The notes beneath the pieces are model-generated. The model was not told the DNA's origin and did not search any database. It saw only the letters and a program-made list of their open reading frames with translations. A DNA stretch of 64,000 nt, from positions 868,001 to 932,000 of the forward strand of contig NZ_CP084528.1 of the NCBI RefSeq assembly GCF_020410745.1, in the 5' to 3' direction. This stretch comes from Kaistella polysaccharea. Its GTDB lineage: Bacteria; Bacteroidota; Bacteroidia; Flavobacteriales; Weeksellaceae. The position numbers and the translations under genes were made by a program. Of the stretch, positions 51,224-59,571 are shown piece by piece. Every line of letters begins with the position of its first letter. Within the stretch, counting starts at the first letter, position 1.

Positions 51224-54200
51224 TTACATTTTTTCCATTTTAAAACTCATACTTTCGATCACTTTTAAAATCGCTTCAACCGTATCCATCGAAGTTAAAC
51301 AAGGAACACCATTTTCAACCGACGTTCTTCGGATTTGGAAACCATCTCTTTCGGATTGTTTTCCTTTAGTCATCGTGTTTACAATGTATTGAACTTTTCC
51401 GGTTTGAATTAAATCGATTAGATTGATTTCTGGATTTTCTTCTATTTTATAACCGATTTTGGTGCGAACTCCGTGTTCTGTAAAATAATTGGCGGTTCCT
51501 TCAGTTGCCCAAATTTTAAAGCCGATTTCCTGAAATCTTCTGGCTAATTCACAAGCTTCTTCTTTGTGTTTATCGGCAACAGTAAAAAGAATTGCGCCAT
51601 GTAAAGGCATTTTTCTTCCGGCTCCGATTAAACCTTTGTATAAGGCTTTTTCCAGCGTCGTGTCTTTGCCCATTACTTCTCCAGTTGATTTCATTTCCGG
51701 TCCGAGGGAAATATCAACTCTCGTTAATTTTGAAAAGGAGAAAACCGGAACTTTTACGTAAACTCCGTCTTTCACTGGAGCCAAACCGTTTTTGTAACCG
51801 AGATCTTTTAATTTTTGTCCGAGGATTACTTTTGTGGCTAAATTCGCCATTGGAATTTCTGTAATTTTTGATAAGAAAGGAACCGTTCTACTCGATCTTG
51901 GATTTACTTCAATTACGTAAACGCCGCCTTGATAAAGAACGTATTGAATATTCATTAATCCAATCACATTCAAGCCTTTCGCTAATCTTTCGGTGTAATC
52001 AACTAAAGTGGCAATTTGTTCATCATTAATATTTTGTGGCGGATAAACTGCAATCGAATCTCCGGAGTGAACTCCTGCTCTTTCGATATGTTCCATAATT
52101 CCTGGAATCACGACTGTTTCTCCATCACAGATTGCATCAATTTCAACTTCTTTTCCAGTTAAATAACGGTCAATCAATATCGGATGTTCCGAATTTTCTT
52201 TAACCGCATTCGTCATGTAATGAGAGAGTTCATACTCATCATAAACGATTTCCATGGCTCTTCCTCCTAAAACATAACTCGGACGAACCAAAACCGGGAA
52301 TCCAATTTCATTCGCAATTACCAAAGCCTCTTCTTTTGTAAAACAGGTTTTTCCCAAAGGTTGTGGAATTCCCATTTCCTGAAGCGCGGCTTCAAATTTA
52401 TTTCTATTTTCTGCGCGGTCTAAATCTTCGAGAGATGTTCCCAAGATCTTAACGCCGTGTGCGGCTAATTTATCTGCTAAATTAATGGCGGTTTGTCCAC
52501 CAAACTGTACTACTACTCCTTTTGGTTTCTCCAAATCGATGATGTTCATCACATCTTCTTCGGTCAAAGGTTCGAAATATAATTTATCGGAAATCGAAAA
52601 ATCTGTAGAAACTGTTTCCGGATTATTATTAATGATAATCGCTTCGTAACCCATCTCTTTAATCGCCCAAACTGAATGAACTGTCGCGTAATCGAATTCT
52701 ACTCCTTGCCCAATCCGAATCGGACCAGAACCTAAAACGATGATTTTTTCTTTATCAGAAGGTACACTTTCGTTTTCCTCTTCGTACGTTCCGTAGAAAT
52801 ATGGCGTCTCACTTTCGAATTCTGCAGCGCAAGTATCAACCATTTTATAAACCGGCATCACTCCATTATTTTTCCGGTATTCAAAAATTTCTTTTTGAGT
52901 AGAATTCCATAATGTTGCGATACTTAGATCTGAAAATCCTAATTTCTTGGCTTCTAATAAAGTTTCTTTGTCAAATTTATTTTCAGCAATTACTTTTTCA
53001 AAGTCGATGAGTTTTTTAATTTTCCAGATGAAGAATTTATCAATCTTGCTCCACTCAACTATTTTTTCCCAGTCGTAACCTCTTCTCAAAGCATCACCAA
53101 TAATGAACAAACGCTCATCGTCACAAACTCTGATTCTTCTTTCGATTTCCTCGCCAGTTAAAGCTGCAGCGTCTTTTGATTTTAAACCGATATGTCTCAA
53201 ACCAGTTTCCAAAGAACGGATTGCTTTTTGCAAAGATTCTTCGAAATTTCGACCAATTGCCATTACTTCTCCAGTTGCTTTCATTTGTGTTGAAAGTCTT
53301 CTATCAGCGGTTTCAAATTTATCAAAAGGGAAACGCGGGAATTTAGTTACCACATAATCCAAAGCCGGTTCGAAACATGCGTACGTTTTTCCAGTTACGG
53401 GATTCATGATTTCATCTAAAGTCAAACCAACCGCGATTTTAGCCGCAATTTTAGCAATAGGATAACCTGTTGCTTTACTCGCCAAAGCCGATGAACGCGA
53501 AACTCTTGGATTCACTTCGATGATATAATAATCGTAAGAATTTGGATCCAAAGCCAACTGAACATTACAACCACCTTCAATTCCTAAAGCGCGAATGATT
53601 TTTAATGAAGAGTTTCTCAACATTTGATATTCACGGTCAGAAAGCGTTTGCGAAGGCGCAACTACAATCGAATCTCCAGTGTGAATTCCCACAGGATCGA
53701 TGTTTTCCATATTACAAACCACAATCGCATTGTCGTTTTTGTCGCGCATTACTTCGTACTCGATTTCCTTAAAACCCGCGATCGATTTTTCAATCAAACA
53801 CTGACGAACGGGACTGTATTTTAAACCGAAACTTGTAATTTCTTTCAATTCGTCATCACTGTGAGCAATTCCACCTCCAGTTCCACCCATCGTAAACGCT
53901 GGACGAACAATCACGGGATAACCGATGTTGTGAGCAAATTCTAAAGCCGATTGAACGTTATTTACAATATCAGAATCTGGAACGGGTTCGTTTAATTCCC
54001 GCATTAAATTCCGGAATAAATCACGGTCTTCGGCTTGATTGATGGCGGAAAGTTTAGTTCCTAAAACTTCTACTTTACATTCTTCCAGAATTCCAGAATT
54101 TTCTAATTCTACGGCCATATTTAAACCAGTTTGTCCACCCAAAGTTGGCAAAAGCGCATCTGGTCTTTCTTTACGAATAATATGACTTACGAATTCCAGT

Positions 54201-54406
54201 GATATTGGTTCAATGTAAACTTTATCTGCAATTTCCACATCAGTCATGATGGTTGCAGGATTTGAATTGATGAGGATTACTTTGTAGCCTTCTTCTCTTA
54301 AAGACAAGCAAGCCTGCGTTCCTGCGTAATCAAATTCTGCGGCTTGTCCGATGATGATTGGTCCGGAACCAATAACGAGAATTGTTTTTATATCGTTTCT
54401 TTTCAT
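51224..54406 (-). CDS. carB: Carbamoyl-phosphate synthase large subunit
   Basis: CarB makes carbamoyl phosphate from bicarbonate, ammonia (passed from CarA) and two ATP. The 1060-aa protein has two homologous ATP-grasp halves: the first starts [22 protein letters not shown], the second [20 protein letters not shown] at about 555 (each given here by its leading 20 residues or fewer). The last 130 residues are the MGS-like allosteric domain ([18 protein letters not shown]), the usual site for UMP or ornithine control. It is the last gene of the operon pyrB-carA-Bro-N gene-carB. Confidence 0.97.
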   Translation of the reverse strand: MKRNDIKTILVIGSGPIIIGQAAEFDYAGTQACLSLREEGYKVILINSNPATIMTDVEIADKVYIEPISLEFVSHIIRKERPDALLPTLGGQTGLNMAVELENSGILEECKVEVLGTKLSAINQAEDRDLFRNLMRELNEPVPDSDIVNNVQSALEFAHNIGYPVIVRPAFTMGGTGGGIAHSDDELKEITSFGLKYSPVRQCLIEKSIAGFKEIEYEVMRDKNDNAIVVCNMENIDPVGIHTGDSIVVAPSQTLSDREYQMLRNSSLKIIRALGIEGGCNVQLALDPNSYDYYIIEVNPRVSRSSALASKATGYPIAKIAAKIAVGLTLDEIMNPVTGKTYACFEPALDYVVTKFPRFPFDKFETADRRLSTQMKATGEVMAIGRNFEESLQKAIRSLETGLRHIGLKSKDAAALTGEEIERRIRVCDDERLFIIGDALRRGYDWEKIVEWSKIDKFFIWKIKKLIDFEKVIAENKFDKETLLEAKKLGFSDLSIATLWNSTQKEIFEYRKNNGVMPVYKMVDTCAAEFESETPYFYGTYEEENESVPSDKEKIIVLGSGPIRIGQGVEFDYATVHSVWAIKEMGYEAIIINNNPETVSTDFSISDKLYFEPLTEEDVMNIIDLEKPKGVVVQFGGQTAINLADKLAAHGVKILGTSLEDLDRAENRNKFEAALQEMGIPQPLGKTCFTKEEALVIANEIGFPVLVRPSYVLGGRAMEIVYDEYELSHYMTNAVKENSEHPILIDRYLTGKEVEIDAICDGETVVIPGIMEHIERAGVHSGDSIAVYPPQNINDEQIATLVDYTERLAKGLNVIGLMNIQYVLYQGGVYVIEVNPRSSRTVPFLSKITEIPMANLATKVILGQKLKDLGYKNGLAPVKDGVYVKVPVFSFSKLTRVDISLGPEMKSTGEVMGKDTTLEKALYKGLIGAGRKMPLHGAILFTVADKHKEEACELARRFQEIGFKIWATEGTANYFTEHGVRTKIGYKIEENPEINLIDLIQTGKVQYIVNTMTKGKQSERDGFQIRRTSVENGVPCLTSMDTVEAILKVIESMSFKMEKM

Positions 54407-54448
54407 TATTTTACTTTGATTTAAAAGTGAAGATTAGATACTTTTAAA

Positions 54449-55276
54449 TTATTTTTTAGGTTTATTTTCTAACATTTTTTTCGCAGATAAATCACTAACC
54501 ACTTTTTTACCGGTTTTAGATTCTAATTCCAGCCTTGCTACTTTTGCAACATTTCCACCTTGTTGGGCAACAGTTTTATTTTCATCAAAAGTTTCCGGAT
54601 TTACTGCTTGCGAAATATCTTTCGTAGATGCTTCTGCCAACATATTTAAAATCAATTCGGTATTGGTCATATTATCCCGAAGATTTTCCTTTTTCAATCC
54701 TTTGAACTTTTTATAATCTTTGGTATTCTTATCACTCCAACCTTTAGTGATGATATCAGTCAATGTGGCAAATTGTTGACCTTCTTTCAAACCAAGTCTT
54801 TTCCATTCATCCGTCAATTCCTTCCGAACTTCGATGCTTTTTAAGCGTTGATTAATCCAGTTTTCAGAATATCCTAAATTCAAATAATCCTGCATTGCTT
54901 TATTAATGCTTAATTCCGGATCCTGCATTTCATCAAGTCGGTCTGAACCCACCTGCGCCAACCAAAGTTTGAAAGGCTCTGCTTTTTTTGAGAGTATGGA
55001 TTGAATTATTCTTAAAAGTCCTTTGGTATCTGAGGCTTGAATTTTTCGTTTTTTCCCATCTGCAGCCTGCATTTCAACCAGGGTACAAATTGTACCCCAG
55101 TTCATTTTCAAAGATTCATCTCTAGAAAGTAAGCGTTTAATATATTGTTTAACATCGCTACTTTCAGTCAAAATCCCCACCACATCTTGTACTGAAAAAT
55201 ACCATTTCTCCTCAACTTCGTTCCAAACTGAACGAACTTGTTTTTGTTCAAAAAGTTGAATATTGGTATTTTCCAT
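54449..55276 (-). CDS. Bro-N domain protein lying between carA and carB
   Basis: The 275-aa protein begins with a Bro-N domain: VRSVWNEVEEKWYFSVQDVV (about 14-33), LTESSDVKQYIKRLLSRDE, and MQAADGKKRKIQASDTKGLL. Bro-N is found in phage antirepressors, baculovirus Bro proteins and DNA-damage-inducible DinD-like proteins and binds DNA. The C-terminal half (about 115-275) contains YLNLGYSENWINQRLKSIEVR and a conserved helical region with NLRDNMTNTELILNMLAE. It lies 18 bases after carA and 42 bases before carB, in the operon. No other phage gene is near. Confidence 0.8.
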   Translation of the reverse strand: MENTNIQLFEQKQVRSVWNEVEEKWYFSVQDVVGILTESSDVKQYIKRLLSRDESLKMNWGTICTLVEMQAADGKKRKIQASDTKGLLRIIQSILSKKAEPFKLWLAQVGSDRLDEMQDPELSINKAMQDYLNLGYSENWINQRLKSIEVRKELTDEWKRLGLKEGQQFATLTDIITKGWSDKNTKDYKKFKGLKKENLRDNMTNTELILNMLAEASTKDISQAVNPETFDENKTVAQQGGNVAKVARLELESKTGKKVVSDLSAKKMLENKPKK

Positions 55277-55294
55277 CTTGTGAGATTTAGATTC

Positions 55295-56377
55295 TTAAAC
55301 TGTTACATTTTTAAATTCTTCCATCATTTCAATAAACTCGTCGAACAAATAATTCGCGTCTTCCGGTCCTGGACTTGCTTCTGGGTGATATTGTACAGAA
55401 AAGCAAGGATGAATTTTATGTTTCAAACCTTCATTAGTTCTGTCATTTAAGGCAATGTGTGTTTCTTCTAAATCAGTATTATTTAAAGATTTCTGATCCA
55501 CAGCGTAACCGTGATTTTGAGAGGTAATCGCAACTTTATTTTTCTTCAGATCTAAAACCGGATGATTTCCACCACGATGTCCGAATTTCAGTTTAAAAGT
55601 TTTTGCACCACTTGCCAAAGCGATTAACTGATGGCCTAAACAGATTCCAAAAATTGGAACTTTACCTAAAAGTTTTTGAATCATTTCGATGGCACCTTTT
55701 ACATCTTCCGGATCTCCAGGACCGTTGGAAAGCATCACTCCATCAGGATTGATCAACAGAATTTCTTCTGCCGTTGTATCTTGAGAAACTACGATAACGT
55801 CGCAATCTCTCTGAGCGAGTTCGCGCAAAATTCCGAGTTTTGAACCGTAATCCACTAAGACTACTTTCAAACCTCTTCCCGGATTTGCGTACGATGTTTT
55901 GGTAGAAACCTGCGCAACCTGATCAGTTGCTAAAACAGAGGCTTTTAAATTTTCGATCACTAAATTTTCATCAGCATTTTCATTTACAATCTTTCCTTTT
56001 ACAACGCCGGAATTTCGAAGAACTCTTGTTAGTCTTCTGGTGTCGATTCCAGAGATTCCCGAGAGATTTCTCTTTTGGAAAAATTCATCCAGATCCATTT
56101 GAGTCCTAAAATTGGAAGGAAAATCACATACTTCTTTTACGATTAAACCTTTGATTGCAGGTTCTATACTTTCGTAATCGTCGCGGTTTATTCCGTAATT
56201 TCCGATGAGCGGATAGGTCATACAAACGATTTGCCCGCAGTAGGAAGGATCGGATATCAATTCCTGATAACCTGTCATTCCGGTATTGAAAACGACTTCG
56301 CCTTCAATATCCTGCTCGGCTCCGAAACCTTTTCCATGGAAAACTTCGCCAGATTCTAAAATTAATTTCTTTTTCAT
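55295..56377 (-). CDS. carA: Carbamoyl-phosphate synthase small subunit
   Basis: CarA is the glutaminase subunit that supplies ammonia to CarB. The 360-aa protein has the N-terminal CPSase domain (LILESGEVFHGKGFGA, GMTGYQE) and a class I glutamine amidotransferase domain, with the catalytic Cys in FGICLGHQLIALA near 242, and the His-Glu pair in YHPEASPGPED. It follows pyrB with a 121-base gap that contains word repeats, and precedes the Bro-N gene by 18 bases. Confidence 0.97.
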   Translation of the reverse strand: MKKKLILESGEVFHGKGFGAEQDIEGEVVFNTGMTGYQELISDPSYCGQIVCMTYPLIGNYGINRDDYESIEPAIKGLIVKEVCDFPSNFRTQMDLDEFFQKRNLSGISGIDTRRLTRVLRNSGVVKGKIVNENADENLVIENLKASVLATDQVAQVSTKTSYANPGRGLKVVLVDYGSKLGILRELAQRDCDVIVVSQDTTAEEILLINPDGVMLSNGPGDPEDVKGAIEMIQKLLGKVPIFGICLGHQLIALASGAKTFKLKFGHRGGNHPVLDLKKNKVAITSQNHGYAVDQKSLNNTDLEETHIALNDRTNEGLKHKIHPCFSVQYHPEASPGPEDANYLFDEFIEMMEEFKNVTV

Positions 56378-56389
56378 TTTTATTTTTTA

Positions 56390-56500
56390 TTAGACACAAG
56401 ATTCAAGATGTGAGATGCAAGACTTTAAATTCTGAAGCTTTCTAATTCAACCTTTCGCAATCCTGGTTCTTGATTCTTGGTTCTTGATTCTTGATTCTCT
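56390..56500. repeat. Word repeats between pyrB and carA
   Basis: The gap holds ACAAGATTCAAGATGTGAGATGCAAGAC-like words (56395-56424) and, at 56463-56500, GGTTCTTGATTCTTGGTTC followed by TTGATTCTTGATTCTC, an octamer-type repeat of TTGATTCT / TTGGTTCT. The same words, in plus orientation as well, form part of the insertion in mnmE. No ORF or clear hairpin is present. Confidence 0.6.
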
Positions 56501-57395
56501 AACTAAATTCGAATCCTTTTGCTTCCAGGGCAGTTTTCAAAATGGCCATTCTTGCAAAAACGCCGTTTTCCATTTGTTTGAAAATTCTCGAGCGTTTGCA
56601 TTCTACCAATTCATCAGCAATCTCAACTCCTCTGTTAATCGGTGCTGGATGCATAATGATGGCTTCTTTTTTCATTGCTTTTTCGCGTTCGGTGGTTAGA
56701 CCAAACTGACGGTGGTATTTATCAGATGAAAGTTTTAATTTTTCCTCGCTATCATGTCTTTCATGTTGAATTCTCAATAACATTAAAACATCAACTTCTT
56801 TTACCAAATCATCAATGGAAAGGTAAGTTCCATTGATAATTGTTCCTTCATCAAACCATTGTTCGGGTCCGGAGAAATAAACTTTCGCTCCTATTTTTCT
56901 TAAAACTTCTGCATTTGAATTTGCTACACGGCTGTGTTTTACATCGCCAACAATTCCAACTTTCAACCCTTTAAATTTTCCGAATTCCTGCTGAATGGTC
57001 ATTAAATCTAAAATATTTTGAGAAGGATGATTTCCGGTTCCATCGCCACCATTAATGACAGCAATATCAATGTCTTTGAATTCATCATAGAATTTTTCTT
57101 TTTTGTGACGGATCACACAAAGATCGATTCCAAGACTTTTCAATGTTTTCACCGTGTCATAAAGCGATTCTCCTTTATTAACGGAACTTGCGGAGATATC
57201 AAAAGGAACGACCTTTAAACCTAACTTTCTTTCGGCAACATCAAAACTTGTTTTTGTTCTGGTGCTGTCTTCAAAAAAAAGATTGGAAACATAGATTTCA
57301 CTTTTGGCTTTCAACACTTTACCTTTGGAAAACTCATTGGCTTCCTGAAGCAATTTGTTAATTTTTTCTACGGATAAATCGGCGGTTCTGAGCAT
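56499..57395 (-). CDS. pyrB: Aspartate carbamoyltransferase catalytic subunit
   Basis: PyrB joins carbamoyl phosphate and aspartate to N-carbamoylaspartate, the first committed step of pyrimidine synthesis. From ATG 57395 the protein has 298 aa. The carbamoyl-phosphate loop is FEDSTRTKTSFDVAERKLG near 49-67, with RHKKEKF, HPSQNILDLMTI (substrate contacts) and MHPAPINRGVEI near 260. The longer frame from 57473 runs backward through an intrinsic terminator and is rejected. It is the first gene of the operon and follows an attenuator-like leader. No pyrI-type regulatory gene is in the window. Confidence 0.95.
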   Translation of the reverse strand: MLRTADLSVEKINKLLQEANEFSKGKVLKAKSEIYVSNLFFEDSTRTKTSFDVAERKLGLKVVPFDISASSVNKGESLYDTVKTLKSLGIDLCVIRHKKEKFYDEFKDIDIAVINGGDGTGNHPSQNILDLMTIQQEFGKFKGLKVGIVGDVKHSRVANSNAEVLRKIGAKVYFSGPEQWFDEGTIINGTYLSIDDLVKEVDVLMLLRIQHERHDSEEKLKLSSDKYHRQFGLTTEREKAMKKEAIIMHPAPINRGVEIADELVECKRSRIFKQMENGVFARMAILKTALEAKGFEFS

Positions 57396-57413
57396 AATTT
57401 TAGTTTTTAAATC

Positions 57414-57444
57414 AAAAAAAAAACGAAGCCAAAATGACTTCGTT
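57414..57444 (-). terminator. Leader terminator (attenuator) in front of pyrB
   Basis: On the minus strand AACGAAG (57438-57444) pairs with CTTCGTT (57422-57428) around a nine-base loop, followed by a run of T (57414-57423). It begins three bases after the stop codon of the leader ORF and lies 19-49 bases before the pyrB ATG. Confidence 0.7.
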
Positions 57445-57447
57445 GTA

Positions 57448-57516
57448 TTAATAAATATCGTGAATATCGGCATTGCTGCCTTTGTGTAAATCGTCTAATG
57501 GAAATCTTCTTTTCAT
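57448..57516 (-). CDS. Putative 22-aa leader peptide of the pyrB operon
   Basis: The frame starts ATG at 57516, reads MKRRFPLDDLHKGSN and ends DIHDIY, stop 57448-57450. The start codon lies six bases after the -7 box, so the mRNA would be nearly leaderless. The stop codon lies three bases before the terminator hairpin, so a ribosome that reaches it would cover the ascending arm. CTAATG (over the start) can pair with CATTAG at 57494-57499, which may fold the start codon. Coding role is inferred from position. Confidence 0.5.
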   Translation of the reverse strand: MKRRFPLDDLHKGSNADIHDIY

Positions 57517-57522
57517 TAGGTG

Positions 57523-57553
57523 CAAAGATATCATTTTATTTCAAAGGTTACAA
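57523..57553 (-). promoter_or_regulatory. Promoter of the pyrB operon
   Basis: On the minus strand TTG (57551-57553) is followed after 20 bases by TATCTTTG (57523-57530), a full match in sequence and spacing to the Bacteroidota promoter. Transcription should start near 57515-57518. Confidence 0.65.
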
Positions 57554-57601
57554 TATAAAAGTCAAACTATAATTAATAATTTCACAACATTGCTAATTTA
57601 A

Positions 57602-57624
57602 TATATCTTTGCTAAAAAGATATA
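57602..57624 (+). promoter_or_regulatory. -7 box within a palindrome in front of the InsA-like gene
   Basis: TATCTTTG (57604-57611) matches TAnnTTTG. It lies in an inverted repeat TATATCTTT (57602-57610) / AAAGATATA (57616-57624), four bases before the ATG at 57628. A protein bound to the repeat would block the promoter; self-repression by the HTH protein is an inference. Confidence 0.45.
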
Positions 57625-57627
57625 GTT

Positions 57628-58044
57628 ATGTCCAATTCCTGTCCAAAATGTAATCAGAAGAACATCGTCAAGAGCGGTATTATTAACGAGCGTCAACGGT
57701 TTTTATGCAAAGACTGCAACTACTATTTCACCGTTAAGAAACTGGGGAAACAGATTGATGATTATGTTGTGACGAAAGCGCTTCAACTTTATTTGGAAGG
57801 TTTAAGTTATCGTGAAATTGAACGAATCATCGGTGTTTCACACAACACCGTAAGTTCCTGGATCAAGAAATACAACATCACCCGTCCACCACATTCTGAT
57901 TTTCATCCGGTGTATAAAGTTTTTAAACAAAATGAACTTTTAGATTATATGTCAAAGGAAGAAAACTTAAAAGGCTCGGGCTTGGTTATCACGGAGTTTG
58001 GTGACAAGTACATGATGATTAAATGGGAACGGTTTAAAAAATAA
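57628..58044 (+). CDS. InsA-like zinc-ribbon and helix-turn-helix protein
   Basis: The 138-aa protein has a zinc ribbon (Cys5, Cys8, Cys27, Cys30, in CPKC and CKDC) and a homeodomain-like HTH (LSYREIERIIGVSHNTVSSW, about 58-77). This is the layout of InsA, the IS1-family DNA-binding subunit. The C-terminal 55 residues (PVYKVFKQNELLDYM, then GSGLVITEFGDKYMMIKWER) are unlike transposase. No catalytic partner (InsB) or inverted IS ends lie nearby. It is more likely a domesticated regulator, divergent from the pyr operon and upstream of the porin and transporter genes. Confidence 0.7.
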   Translation: MSNSCPKCNQKNIVKSGIINERQRFLCKDCNYYFTVKKLGKQIDDYVVTKALQLYLEGLSYREIERIIGVSHNTVSSWIKKYNITRPPHSDFHPVYKVFKQNELLDYMSKEENLKGSGLVITEFGDKYMMIKWERFKK

Positions 58045-58183
58045 AATGCTTCATATTTTTCTCTATTTTATAAAAAAATTTCAATAACTATATTCATTAC
58101 ACTGATATATATTAAATTTCTTCAATCAAATTTTTAGTTTCAATTTCGTTTCAACAAAAAAACAAACTAAAAATTATTAATCT

Positions 58184-59503
58184 ATGAAGAAATCAACTGT
58201 GTTGTTAGGAATCGTTTCTTCTCTATTTTTTTCAAACTTACTTTTAGCGCAAGAAACTCCCTCTAATGAAGATCTTCTAAAAAGAATCGAAGCATTGGAA
58301 GCAGAAAAAGCCAAGCCAAAAGAATGGGACGCTTCCTTCTATGGCTGGGTTCGAACGGAATATAATTTCGACAGCAGACAATCTGCGTACTCCCGAGAAA
58401 TGCATCTCAACCTTTATCCATTTGATGAAAAATTAGATGCGAACGGAAAAGATATCAATGCTACAGGAGGAAGCAACTTTTTAGCAATCACTTCCAGAGT
58501 AGGAATTCGATTTAAAGGTCCGGATGTTTGGGGTGCAAAAGCAAGCGGAAATATTGAAGCCGATTTCTTCGGTAATACAGAATTGAATAAATCTTCAGCC
58601 GGAAGTGGAAGTACCGGATTAATGAGACTTCGTCACGCCACCGCCACTCTAGCCTGGCCAAAAACCGCAGTTACTTTCGGACAAACGTGGTATCCTTCGT
58701 TTGTTGCCGATGTTTTCCCCGGAGTTGCTAACTTCAATACAGGGATTTTGTTTAATCCATTTGGTTGGGCAGGTCAAATTAAAGTGGCTCAAAAATTGAC
58801 TCCGGAATTAACTTTAAGTCTTGTGGCTTATAAAGACCGTGAGTTCCAAACTGCAAATGCAACTGGTGCTTCTGTTAACAGTGCGACTTTTAATTCTTCT
58901 ATTCCCACGTTTCACGGACAACTACAATACAAAACAAAAACAGTTACAACGGGATTTGGTGCAGAATATCAATCCTTGAAACCGGTTATTGAATCGGCAG
59001 GTTTAGTTTCGAATGAGAAAGTAAATTCTGAAATGTTCTTCGGTTACTTTAAATATGCCAACGATAAAATTATTACCAAACTTTACGGAATCACGGGTGG
59101 AAACCTTCATCATTTAGTAATGCTTGGCGGTTTCGCAGGATACACAGAACCCAACGGACAGGAATCTTACAAACCAACTAAAACGTCAGCGTTCTGGGTT
59201 GATGTTGCGAGTGCAAATTCAAAAGTGGCTCCGGGAGTTTTCTTTGGATACACAAAAAATTCGGGTGTTGATGCAGGTTTTAAAAACCTTTACGTTCGTG
59301 GCGCTTCAGGAGCAAGAGTTCTGGACGATGTGTGGCGTGCATCTGCAAGAGTTGATTTCAAACAAAATAAATTCAACATTTCTCCGGAAATTGAATACAC
59401 CGCCGCAACATGGGGCGATTTAAATGCCCAAGGAAAAGCCCAAAATAACATGAAAGATGTGGGCAATCTGCGAGCAATGGTGAGAGTGATGTATTCTTTT
59501 TAA
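58184..59503 (+). CDS. Outer-membrane porin with N-terminal coiled coil
   Basis: The 439-aa protein has a signal peptide (MKKSTVLLGIVSSLFFSNLL), a short coiled coil (NEDLLKRIEALEAEKAK, 27-43) of the kind that trimerises porins, then beta-strand pairs with alternating hydrophobic residues up to a C-terminal Phe (MVRVMYSF), the usual last residue of a beta-barrel. It has DcaP-like traits, including WDASFYGWVRTEYNFDSRQ at about 47-65. With the MFS transporter 68 bases downstream it probably lets the same small organic acid or amino acid through the outer membrane. Confidence 0.85.
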   Translation: MKKSTVLLGIVSSLFFSNLLLAQETPSNEDLLKRIEALEAEKAKPKEWDASFYGWVRTEYNFDSRQSAYSREMHLNLYPFDEKLDANGKDINATGGSNFLAITSRVGIRFKGPDVWGAKASGNIEADFFGNTELNKSSAGSGSTGLMRLRHATATLAWPKTAVTFGQTWYPSFVADVFPGVANFNTGILFNPFGWAGQIKVAQKLTPELTLSLVAYKDREFQTANATGASVNSATFNSSIPTFHGQLQYKTKTVTTGFGAEYQSLKPVIESAGLVSNEKVNSEMFFGYFKYANDKIITKLYGITGGNLHHLVMLGGFAGYTEPNGQESYKPTKTSAFWVDVASANSKVAPGVFFGYTKNSGVDAGFKNLYVRGASGARVLDDVWRASARVDFKQNKFNISPEIEYTAATWGDLNAQGKAQNNMKDVGNLRAMVRVMYSF

Positions 59504-59571
59504 TTAAAGGAAAAACCAATTTTCCAAAATTGTCCTAAACCAAATTTCACAAAATAAAAAACAAATAAATT

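Noticed and set aside
54449..55276. Bro-N gene as the sign of a prophage in the car operon.
   Set aside because: There are no phage structural, integrase or attachment features, and the flanking genes are intact and closely spaced.
56499..57473. Longer start of pyrB at 57473.
   Set aside because: The extension would be translated from the terminator hairpin of the leader and has no similarity to PyrB; ATG 57395 starts the conserved protein.
57628..58044. Active IS1-type element.
   Set aside because: The catalytic InsB frame and terminal repeats are missing, and the C-terminus is not that of a transposase.
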